A DNA stretch of 6,683 nucleotides, from assembly GCA_964407525.1 (NCBI GenBank), contig CAYOWC010000276.1, positions 1 through 6,683 on the forward strand, in the 5' to 3' direction. Below are positions 1 through 5,227 of this stretch, one piece after another. Under the pieces are notes generated by a model. It was not told where the DNA came from. It did not search any database and worked only from the letters and a program-made list of their open reading frames with translations. A program made the position numbers and the translations under genes. The stretch is from DUZB01 sp964407525. Lineage in GTDB: Bacteria > Desulfobacterota > DSM-4660 > Desulfatiglandales > Desulfatiglandaceae. Position 1 is the stretch's first letter; each line of letters begins with the position of its first letter.

Positions 1-156
1 AGCATGGTCTATTCGACAACTGACAAAAACATCACGTTAATCCGCGATGAGCCGATTTTATTTGACAAATACCAAAAACGGTGCTTCACTGTAAGCACAT
101 CATACCTTTCTGAATTCCTCAACATTACCAGCTCTCACGCCGCTCGGGCAAAGTGA
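1..156 (+). CDS. possible 3' end of an upstream gene (51 codons, open at the window edge)
   Basis: Frame 1 is open from the first base to a TGA at 154-156, and it is the only plus-strand frame open at the left edge; the other two hit stops within 40 bases. The peptide has mixed, protein-like composition. Its last 20 or so residues (roughly VSTSYLSEFLNITSSHAARA) faintly resemble a helix-turn-helix, with no homology I can name. An open stretch of this length is not rare by chance, so this may be non-coding. The stop overlaps a GTG at 153-155 in GTGA form. If real, the gene lies upstream of the GAF gene on the same strand and could be its operon partner. Confidence 0.35.
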   Translation, partial: SMVYSTTDKNITLIRDEPILFDKYQKRCFTVSTSYLSEFLNITSSHAARAK

Positions 157-279
157 CAGAACAAAGAGGGGTTTTCTCTCTTCAGATCGACCACGTTTTC
201 AAGCATCCGACTATAAACACAAACCAGCTGATCTTAAGCATCGGACCATTCTCAAATAGAAGCCAAACAAGGCCAAACG

Positions 280-295
280 TGGCACGTATCTTGGC
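280..295 (+). promoter_or_regulatory. candidate sigma-54 (-24/-12) promoter of the GAF gene
   Basis: TGGCACG at 280-286 matches the -24 element of the sigma-54 consensus (TGGCACG-N4-TTGCW) at all seven bases. Four bases later TTGGC stands where TTGCW is expected, so the -12 C is replaced by G and the GC is shifted by one. Transcription would start near 305-308, leaving a leader of about 28 bases that contains the ribosome binding site. The imperfect -12 element is the main weakness. No enhancer-binding-protein site was recognised upstream. Confidence 0.35.
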
Positions 296-322
296 ATTGG
301 TGTTTATTCTGCAGCTTTTTGA

Positions 323-329
323 AAGGAGG
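323..329 (+). promoter_or_regulatory. strong Shine-Dalgarno of the GAF gene
   Basis: AAGGAGG lies five bases before the ATG at 335. It is a complete match to the anti-Shine-Dalgarno core and fixes the start of the GAF gene. Confidence 0.85.
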
Positions 330-334
330 GCGCC

Positions 335-898
335 ATGAAAAAAGAATTGATGAATTACGAAGCGATCTTAAAGGTTACAAGAGCTACCATGCTTTCCAGA
401 GATCCTGAAGAGGTAGCCCTGTTGACTGTGGAAAGCGTAAAGAGGGCGCTGCATGCCAAAGGTTGTGCATTGCTCCTTTTTAACCGAAAAACAGATGAAT
501 TAGAAATAGCCGCTTCTTTCGGCTTGAGTGAAGAATACCTGAGCAAAGGACCTATCAGCTCGATGCGTTCCATTGCCGGATCTCTAAAGGACGGCCCCGT
601 AGCCATAACCGACGTGACTGATGATCCGCGCATTCAATACCCGGAAGAAGCCCGAAAAGAAGGGATTTCTTCGATTCTTTCAGTGCCCATCATAGTGGGG
701 GAAAACCCCATTGGCGCTCTAAGAGTGTATTCTTCGGAACCTTGGGAAGCAACTCTGGAGGATGTCAATTTAGTCCAGGCCCTGGGGCAGATCGCGGGGA
801 TGGGTTGGGAACTGGCGAGGTTGTACAAGGGCCTTAAAAGCAGTATTGAAATCCTGAAAAGGAACCGAGAACCGAAGGCCTTGAAATTAAGCAAATGA
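335..898 (+). CDS. GAF domain-containing protein
   Basis: This 187-residue protein is essentially one GAF domain (about residues 20-165) with short helical ends. Typical GAF landmarks are an acidic DVTDDPRI segment (93-100) preceding a SILSVPI strand (113-119), and the NPIGALRVYS strand (124-133). GAF domains bind small ligands such as cyclic nucleotides, haem or 2-oxo acids, or mediate dimerisation; the ligand cannot be read here. There is no histidine kinase, GGDEF, AAA+ or HTH output domain, no signal peptide and no membrane segment, so it is a stand-alone cytoplasmic sensor. It must act through a partner not visible in the window. The start is fixed by a perfect Shine-Dalgarno. The C-terminal tail (about 167-187) is basic and probably helical. 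Domain assignment is confident; the role is unknown. Confidence 0.85.
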   Translation: MKKELMNYEAILKVTRATMLSRDPEEVALLTVESVKRALHAKGCALLLFNRKTDELEIAASFGLSEEYLSKGPISSMRSIAGSLKDGPVAITDVTDDPRIQYPEEARKEGISSILSVPIIVGENPIGALRVYSSEPWEATLEDVNLVQALGQIAGMGWELARLYKGLKSSIEILKRNREPKALKLSK

Positions 899-980
899 AC
901 ACATTACGAGGGGCATCCCCACGAGCATTGAAAAGGAAACGTGGCCGCCAATCTAGCTTCGTAGGATGACGGAAAACAAA

Positions 981-1008
981 TGTCTGGTTTTGATTTTCGT
1001 TCCAGACA
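981..1008 (-). terminator. candidate terminator of the MBL-fold hydrolase gene
   Basis: TGTCTGG (981-987) and CCAGACA (1002-1008) form a perfect 7-bp stem with a 14-base loop. Read on the minus strand, the stem is followed by TTTGTTTTC, a T-rich tail, about 70 bases after the hydrolase stop. The long loop and interrupted T-run keep this tentative. Confidence 0.4.
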
Positions 1009-1017
1009 ATAAAGGTA

Positions 1018-1059
1018 GGTGCGACTTCAGTCGGAAAATTGTGCGATTAAAGTCGCACC
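1018..1059. repeat. REP-like palindrome (GGTGCGACTT / AAGTCGCACC)
   Basis: A perfect 10-bp inverted repeat (1018-1027 with 1050-1059) extends, after one mismatch, by five more pairs including one G-T (1029-1033 with 1044-1048), leaving a 10-base loop. It sits between two convergent genes, 17 bases after the hydrolase stop in minus-strand terms. I recognise this core as resembling dispersed intergenic palindromes of sulfate-reducer genomes; copy number cannot be checked here. It may help end transcription from both sides, though no T-run follows it. Confidence 0.6.
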
Positions 1060-1075
1060 AAACAACATAGAGCCA

Positions 1076-1714
1076 TCACAGGAAATCGGTAATATACGGA
1101 TTCGTCTCTTTTTCGTGGGCTAAAGTGGAGAAAGGGGATTCCCCGTAATTGTGCCCCGGCCAAACTTTGGTTTCAGATGGAAGCGTGACGAGTTTTCTAA
1201 GGGAAGCCAGCAGGATCTGTAGCGAACCACCTTTGAGATCGGTTCTGCCTACCGCTCCCACAAACAGGGTATCGCCTGTAAACAGGTTTCCCCCACCATA
1301 CAAACAAACGGCCCCGGGCGAATGGCCTGGTGTATGGATGATTTCAAGGGTTTCTCTACCGATTTCCAGATGCTCCCCGTCTTGGACCAGCATATCGGGC
1401 TTTGGGGACGGTTTCTTCCCAAGGGCGATACTGAACGCCTTGTTCTTGCCGCTCACCATCTGCTCGGCATCATCCTGATGGATGATAAGTTTTGCACTGG
1501 TCCTGGCCAGGATTGCGCTGTTTCCGCAGGTGTGGTCGGCATGGGCATGGGTACAGACCACATACTTCAAGGCAAGCCCCATCTCTTCCAGTTTTGCCAA
1601 GATCTTCCTTTCCGAACCCGCGGGGTCTATCACCAGGGCCACCTTTTCTGTTTCACAACCCACAATATAGGCAAAGACTGCCATGGGTCCTACCTGCATT
1701 TGTTCTACCAACAT
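1076..1714 (-). CDS. MBL-fold metallo-hydrolase, glyoxalase II / persulfide dioxygenase-like
   Basis: This 212-residue protein has a complete set of MBL-fold metal ligands: the HxHxDH motif at H56, H58, D60 and H61 (within THAHADH), then H131 (TPGHSPG), D148 (FTGDTLF) and H188 (PGHNYG). The GRTD segment at 156-159 is typical of the short YcbL/GloB2-like and ETHE1-like branch. It lacks the C-terminal substrate domain of classical glyoxalase II (about 250 residues). Likely reactions are thioester hydrolysis (for example S-lactoylglutathione) or, if the site holds one iron, persulfide oxidation; motifs alone do not separate these. It is cytoplasmic, with no signal peptide. The ATG is supported by AAAGGA eight bases upstream. 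It is convergent with the GAF gene and divergent from the helicase gene, so probably monocistronic. Confidence 0.88.
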   Translation of the reverse strand: MLVEQMQVGPMAVFAYIVGCETEKVALVIDPAGSERKILAKLEEMGLALKYVVCTHAHADHTCGNSAILARTSAKLIIHQDDAEQMVSGKNKAFSIALGKKPSPKPDMLVQDGEHLEIGRETLEIIHTPGHSPGAVCLYGGGNLFTGDTLFVGAVGRTDLKGGSLQILLASLRKLVTLPSETKVWPGHNYGESPFSTLAHEKETNPYITDFL

Positions 1715-1755
1715 GGAATAATTCCTTTCAGGATTTTCTTTGTTTCTCGTTGGTT

Positions 1756-1784
1756 AGTATACATTCACTTTTTAATTCAACCTA
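1756..1784 (-). promoter_or_regulatory. candidate promoter of the MBL-fold hydrolase gene
   Basis: On the minus strand TATACT (1756-1761) matches the -10 consensus at five of six bases and lies about 40 bases before the start codon. The hexamer 17 bases upstream, TAGGTT (1779-1784), is a poor -35. That -35 position runs into the left end of the inverted-repeat element at 1783. Confidence 0.35.
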
Positions 1785-1952
1785 AAAGCTGCAATTAGCG
1801 CTTAGCTATTAGCCGTTAGCTTCGAGATCTCAATCATTTGAATGACTTTTTCTATGTTGGTATTCTCACTTTTTGATGCGTACCTATTGCGCCGTAAATC
1901 AATGATTTTTTGCGGCTAATAGCTAACGACTAACCGCTAATTGCATCTTTTA
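1783..1952. repeat. 170-bp MITE-like inverted-repeat element with TTAGC units
   Basis: The left arm (1783-1815) and right arm (about 1913-1952) are reverse complements. The outer 23 bases (TAAAAG.TGCAATTAGCG.TTAG) match with two mismatches. The right arm then carries a 7-base insertion (TCGTTAG when read in left-arm sense), after which both arms share CTATTAGCCG. The arms are built of TTAGC/GCTAA units. The 97-base interior is AT-rich, has no open frame of note, and includes an 8-bp palindrome (GAGATCTC, 1824-1831). No convincing target-site duplication is seen. It fills half of the divergent spacer between the hydrolase and helicase genes, between their predicted promoters. Confidence 0.7.
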
Positions 1953-1962
1953 AACATTAATA

Positions 1963-1990
1963 CTTACATATTTCTCCATTATGCGATAAT
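1963..1990 (+). promoter_or_regulatory. candidate promoter of the helicase gene
   Basis: CTTACA (1963-1968, four of six to the -35 consensus) and GATAAT (1985-1990, five of six to the -10) are spaced by 16 bases. This predicts a leader of about 45 bases before the ATG at 2043. The region is AT-rich, so chance matches are easy. Confidence 0.3.
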
Positions 1991-2042
1991 AATAAATTCA
2001 TCTCCACATATAAAAATGAGTCCACTATTTTCAGGATAAAAA

Positions 2043-3302
2043 ATGAAATTTGAACAATACCATATCTCCCCGGAGATCAAAAACAACCTGGCCCGGCTTG
2101 GTTTGAGAAGACCGACGGACATTCAATTTAAATCGATCCCATCTATTATGAATGGAGAAGATGTCCTGGCCATCGCCCAGACCGGCACGGGAAAAACTGC
2201 CGCCTTTGCTATCCCGCTCATCGACAAGATTCACAAAAACAAAAGCAGTAAAAGAACTTACGGGATACAATGCGTTGTCATGGTTCCCACCCGCGAACTG
2301 GCATTGCAGATAGGAGGAGTCTTCAGGAGCCTCGCAAAAGATACGAGGGTAAAGGTATTCTCTCTGCACGGCGGCGTTGACCAAAACCCGCAGATCAAAA
2401 GATTGCAGGACGGAATAGACATTCTAATTGCCACTCCCGGACGTATGTTCGACCTCATCAGCCAGGGGTATGTTCGCCTGGATCATATTGACACGCTTGT
2501 CCTTGACGAAGCAGACCATATGCTGGATCTGGGTTTTATCAACGATATCAAATATGTAAAAAGGAAACTGACAAGACGGCACCAAACTCTCTTTTTTTCC
2601 GCGACCATCAGTGACGAAATCAAAAAACTCGCCTACTCCCAGGTGAAAAGCGTTGCCATACGCATCCAGCTGTCGCCGGAAGATCCCGTATCAAAAAATG
2701 TGTCCCATTTCGTCATGTCTGTGGAAATGGACGACAAACGTATTTTCCTGGAAACTTTCATCAGGGATCACCCCGACAATAAAATTATCATATTTGTCCG
2801 TACACGGGTTCGTGCCGAAAGAGTCGGGAAAGCAATGGAGAGAGTCCAAATCCCTTCCCTTGTCATCCACGGCGATAAAGACCAGGCCGAAAGAACGGAG
2901 GTCATGAAAAAGTTCAGGGAAGGGGAATGCAAAATCCTGATCGCGACCGATGTGAGCGCCAGGGGGATAGATATTCCGGATGTGCGGTATGTGTTCAATT
3001 ATGACCTTCCTGAAAAACCTGAAAACTACGTGCATAGGGTTGGAAGAACTGGAAGAGGCGTACGTAAAGGGGTCGCAATTTCCTTTTGCAGCAAGGACGA
3101 AAAAGGCCTTCTTGATGAGATCCAGGGATTGCTTCACAAACCGATTGAGGTAATCCGTATTGGAAAAAGAGACTATGCCGAGACAATCAAAAAACCGAGT
3201 AAGAAAGCAGACCTGTATGCGTTGATCCACGATCAGGAGGTGTGGGATGAAAAGAAGAAGAAGCGGAAGAAATCGAAAAAGAATAGGAAAAAAAAGAAGT
3301 GA
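2043..3302 (+). CDS. DEAD-box ATP-dependent RNA helicase
   Basis: All hallmark motifs of a DEAD-box helicase are present in order over 419 residues: Q motif with Q28, motif I AQTGTGKT (45-52), Ia PTRELA (82-87), Ib TPGR (131-134), II DEAD (155-158), III SAT (186-188), IV around IIFVRTR (249-255), V ATDVSARGID (301-310) and VI HRVGRTGR (331-338). It should unwind short RNA duplexes or remodel ribonucleoproteins in the cytoplasm, as RhlE, SrmB and CsdA do in ribosome assembly and cold growth. The core ends near residue 375. It is followed by a short linker and a very basic tail (404-419, almost all Lys/Arg) likely to add nonspecific RNA binding. There is no DbpA-type RNA-binding domain, so RhlE-like is the closest description. 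CAGGA a few bases before the ATG is a modest ribosome binding site. Probably monocistronic. Confidence 0.96.
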   Translation: MKFEQYHISPEIKNNLARLGLRRPTDIQFKSIPSIMNGEDVLAIAQTGTGKTAAFAIPLIDKIHKNKSSKRTYGIQCVVMVPTRELALQIGGVFRSLAKDTRVKVFSLHGGVDQNPQIKRLQDGIDILIATPGRMFDLISQGYVRLDHIDTLVLDEADHMLDLGFINDIKYVKRKLTRRHQTLFFSATISDEIKKLAYSQVKSVAIRIQLSPEDPVSKNVSHFVMSVEMDDKRIFLETFIRDHPDNKIIIFVRTRVRAERVGKAMERVQIPSLVIHGDKDQAERTEVMKKFREGECKILIATDVSARGIDIPDVRYVFNYDLPEKPENYVHRVGRTGRGVRKGVAISFCSKDEKGLLDEIQGLLHKPIEVIRIGKRDYAETIKKPSKKADLYALIHDQEVWDEKKKKRKKSKKNRKKKK

Positions 3303-3337
3303 AAATTGGTCTTATTTTTCCTTTTGCCGAGTGCCTT

Positions 3338-3536
3338 AGGATCGTGGACGCAACAACTTTTGCAAGAAGGCGCATTGATTTGGGTCAGGTTCGGAGTCTT
3401 CGCTTACCTGTTCGATATGGAATCACAAAAGCTGAAGGAATAGCTAGCTATTTCAATGTTTTTATGATTCCATATCGGGCGAAAATGGCCTGGAGTTATG
3501 ATGTATAATTGGGGAAGTTGTTGCGTCCACGTTCCT
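3338..3536. repeat. 199-bp nested inverted-repeat element (MITE-like)
   Basis: Three dyads are nested. The outer arms are a perfect 17-bp repeat, CGTGGACGCAACAACTT at 3343-3359 against 3515-3531. After one mismatch they extend by four pairs to 3338 and 3536. Inside is a perfect 13-bp repeat, CGATATGGAATCA at 3413-3425 against 3465-3477. At the middle is a 14-bp palindrome, AATAGCTAGCTATT (3439-3452). Arms this long and exact do not arise by chance in so short a stretch. CCTTA occurs at both ends (3334-3338 and 3534-3538), a possible 5-bp target duplication, the right copy covering the stop codon of the sulfur-carrier gene. A 69-codon frame across the element runs through the repeats and is probably not a gene. 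It separates two convergent genes. Confidence 0.75.
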
Positions 3537-3736
3537 TATCCACCAAAATCAGGATGAATAAATTCTAACGTATCCCCTTCCTTGACGACTATGGTTTCAT
3601 ATTGATTGGGATAAACAAATTTGCCGTTGTGCTCTACAACGAGATGAACCTCTCGCTCATTACAATAGTCGATTAACTCAAAGATAGAGGCCTTTTCCGG
3701 AACCTCCTGTTTTATTCCATTTACAGTAATCTGCAT
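3536..3736 (-). CDS. thiS: ThiS/MoaD-like sulfur carrier protein
   Basis: This 66-residue protein has the length and layout of ThiS: an N-terminal MQITVNG strand, a helix around SIFELIDYC (17-25), a central VVEHNGKFV segment (33-41), the GDTLEFIHP strand (54-62) and a C-terminal Gly-Gly. In this beta-grasp family an E1-like enzyme adenylates the last glycine, which is then converted to a thiocarboxylate that donates sulfur. The gene lies 37 bases downstream of an E1-like gene on the same strand, so the two should be co-transcribed. No clear Shine-Dalgarno precedes the ATG; GGATATGGG a few bases upstream is the nearest candidate. Thiamin thiazole synthesis is the default role, but without thiG or thiH here it could serve another sulfur-insertion pathway. 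Confidence 0.85.
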   Translation of the reverse strand: MQITVNGIKQEVPEKASIFELIDYCNEREVHLVVEHNGKFVYPNQYETIVVKEGDTLEFIHPDFGG

Positions 3737-3773
3737 AAATTAACCCATATCCAATTATTTTTCAGTGTTGGTT

Positions 3774-4535
3774 TCAATTTCCGCCATTGGAGGTTTTTTT
3801 ACCACCAGGACCACATACCCCACAATCCGCATTTTTTTCCATCACCATCTCGCGAAACTTCATGTCGGCCCCTTGTATGTGCAACAATCGTCGAGCCAGA
3901 ACTCCCGGCAGCCCCACAATAATTTTGATGGTTTCCAGAGCCTGGAGCGAGGCCACGAAACCAGCCACGGGGCCAATGATTCCCAGTTCTTTTTTTTCGG
4001 AAGAGGCAGGAAATGGAAAAAGGCATTCAAGGCAAGGGGTCTTTCCGGGAATAAAGGTGGTGACCATTCCGTTAAATCCTTCCACCCCTCCAAAGACATA
4101 GGGAATGCCCATTCTGAGGGATGTTCGATTCAGGACCTTTCGCGACTGCAGGTTGTCCAACCCATCCACAATCACCGAAGCATTGCCCACAAGGTCAACG
4201 ATGGTATCATCCTTGATCTCTTCAACGAAAGCTTCTATCCGGCATTCCGGATTTAACCTCCGTAATTTTTCCTCGGCGGAATAACTTTTAAATGTACCAA
4301 TATCATCTGTCCAGTGAAGGATCTGCCGATTCAGATTGCTTTCTTCCACCCGATCCATATCGGCAATCCTCAAATTTCCAACTCCCGCGGCTGCGAGATA
4401 ATTCGCGATAATGGAACCCAGGCCACCCAGGCCACCCAGAAAGACAATGGCCTTCTTAAGCCGTTCTTGGCCTTCCGGTCCTATTTCAGGCATGATCATC
4501 TGCCGTTTGTATCTTGCAGAATTTTCGTTTTTCAT
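3774..4535 (-). CDS. ThiF/MoeB/HesA-family E1-like adenylyltransferase
   Basis: This 253-residue protein has the E1 adenylation fold throughout: glycine-rich nucleotide loop GGLGGLGS (34-41), ADMDRVEESNLNRQ region with D61, N67 and R70, a lysine at 83, VDGLDN with D127, and a zinc site from CLEC (168-171) and CGVC (238-241). R70, K83 and D127 match the ATP-binding residues R73, K86 and D130 of E. coli MoeB. It should adenylate the C-terminal glycine of a ThiS/MoaD-type carrier, and such a carrier is encoded just downstream. Length equals MoeB/ThiF; there is no rhodanese domain as in MOCS3. The cysteine that E. coli ThiF (C184) and MoeB carry shortly after the first CxxC is absent; by alignment on the GIIGPV segment, K181 takes its place. 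Hence thiF or moeB is not assigned. The ATG has no obvious Shine-Dalgarno. Confidence 0.9.
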   Translation of the reverse strand: MKNENSARYKRQMIMPEIGPEGQERLKKAIVFLGGLGGLGSIIANYLAAAGVGNLRIADMDRVEESNLNRQILHWTDDIGTFKSYSAEEKLRRLNPECRIEAFVEEIKDDTIVDLVGNASVIVDGLDNLQSRKVLNRTSLRMGIPYVFGGVEGFNGMVTTFIPGKTPCLECLFPFPASSEKKELGIIGPVAGFVASLQALETIKIIVGLPGVLARRLLHIQGADMKFREMVMEKNADCGVCGPGGKKTSNGGN

Positions 4536-4570
4536 GGTCGAATCCGCACAAATCGGAGCTAAAAATGTCT

Positions 4571-4596
4571 CACGCGAAGCCGCAAAGACGCGAAGA
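4571..4596. repeat. short tandem octamer repeat, intergenic
   Basis: Three imperfect 8-base units follow each other: CGCGAAGC, CGCAAAGA and CGCGAAGA (4573-4596), preceded by TCTCA. I know this CACGC(G/A)AAG..GCAAAGACGC pattern as a dispersed intergenic sequence in many environmental bacterial genomes, including deltaproteobacteria; function unknown. It lies 36 bases before the E1-like gene in transcription direction, so it is probably in that gene's leader. Confidence 0.5.
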
Positions 4597-4597
4597 T

Positions 4598-4745
4598 TTT
4601 TGAGAAGACCTATTTCGTTTTATTTTTTCCGTCAGACTCAATTGGTAACTTCCTAATGCCGGAATCATAGGTCTGAATACTGACACCCGACACCTCGTTT
4701 CCAAAAAGCCAATTCTTCACACCAATCCCAGATGAACCTACATCC
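4598..4745. other. intergenic spacer between the RsbW-like gene and the E1-like gene
   Basis: No gene, strong hairpin or clear promoter was found here. GACACCC-GACACCT at 4682-4695 is a 7-base tandem duplication. TTGAGT on the minus strand (4636-4641) is a possible -35, but no matching -10 follows at a usable distance. The 210-base gap between the two genes suggests the E1/carrier pair is transcribed separately from the partner-switching pair. Confidence 0.4.
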
Positions 4746-5186
4746 TTACCCCTCACTGCTGTTTCGCACCAAATGCCTGGTCAATGCCAGTACGTTTCGC
4801 CCTCGAGAACTGCTGTATGAAACCTCATCCATCACCTCATGCATGATAAAAAGGCCCATACCCCCTTCCGGAAAATTTTCACGATCGTCGGGATCGAATT
4901 CCAACGAAGGTTTTTTACCGGCCTTCATTGCGACCCCCGTATCACAGATCTGAAAGGTTATCCGCTCAGTATCCAAGTCAATCAGGACCTCCACTTCGTG
5001 GCCTTTTTCGTTTCCATAGGCATGTTTAATCGTATTATTGACTGCTTCAACGACGCATACCTCTACCTGGTAGGCCTCAACCTCACTCAAAGGGATTTCA
5101 AGACAAATCCTGTTTACGGAAAAGCCTACCAGAAAGACATGAGAAAGGTCACTGTCAATAATCAGTTTGATCTTTCCGGCAATCAT
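4746..5186 (-). CDS. RsbW-like anti-sigma factor / serine-protein kinase (HATPase_c_2)
   Basis: This 146-residue protein is a single GHKL ATPase domain of the RsbW/SpoIIAB type. The N box is EAVNNTIKHAY (47-57, with E47 and N51), the G1 box contains D82 and G84 in CDTGVAM, and the G2 box is GGMGLFIM (108-115). Such proteins phosphorylate a STAS partner on serine and, when the partner is dephosphorylated, are held by it and release their other target (a sigma factor in Bacillus, other effectors elsewhere). The likely partner is encoded 41 bases upstream. There is no membrane segment. Two overlapping purine runs (AGGAA and AAGGA, between 5193 and 5203) precede the ATG. The target cannot be named: no sigma factor gene is adjacent, and in Gram-negatives these kinases often control phosphatases or other non-sigma targets. 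Confidence 0.88.
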   Translation of the reverse strand: MIAGKIKLIIDSDLSHVFLVGFSVNRICLEIPLSEVEAYQVEVCVVEAVNNTIKHAYGNEKGHEVEVLIDLDTERITFQICDTGVAMKAGKKPSLEFDPDDRENFPEGGMGLFIMHEVMDEVSYSSSRGRNVLALTRHLVRNSSEG

Positions 5187-5227
5187 TATGGATTCCTATC
5201 CTTCATCTATAGAACAGAACAGGTTCT

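Larger units (their letters stand above)
157..334. other. leader region upstream of the GAF gene
   Basis: This stretch holds no gene I trust. A 61-codon GTG-started frame spans 153-338 and ends in an ATGA overlap with the GAF start, but its product has no recognisable domain and no good ribosome binding site. A perfect 8-bp inverted repeat, CCACGTTT at 191-198 and AAACGTGG at 275-282, ends in the sigma-54-like -24 element. Its 76-base spacing makes a functional hairpin doubtful. Confidence 0.4.

Noticed and set aside
62..90. TTGACA at 62-67 as a sigma-70 promoter, with the 6-bp dyad at 81-98 as operator
   Set aside because: The -35 is perfect but the hexamer 17 bases on (TTCACT) matches the -10 at only three positions, and the site lies inside a possible coding tail.
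1322..1798. 158-codon plus-strand open frame
   Set aside because: It is antisense to the MBL-fold hydrolase gene, whose seven metal ligands are intact; its product has no recognisable domain and it is a shadow of that gene.
2691..3230. 179-codon minus-strand open frame
   Set aside because: It is entirely inside the DEAD-box helicase gene, whose motifs IV-VI occupy the same bases on the plus strand.
3299..3508. 69-codon frame starting with a GTG that overlaps the helicase stop
   Set aside because: Most of it is made of the nested inverted repeats at 3338-3536 and its product resembles no family; the overlap with the helicase stop is probably chance.
1783..3536. The two inverted-repeat elements flanking the helicase gene as ends of one composite transposon
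   Set aside because: Their arm sequences are unrelated, each is internally symmetric, and the gene between them is a housekeeping-type helicase with no transposase.
3765..4256. 163-codon plus-strand open frame
   Set aside because: It lies antisense to the E1-like adenylyltransferase gene, which has all expected motifs; the plus-strand product is Ser/His/Gln-rich without homology I recognise.
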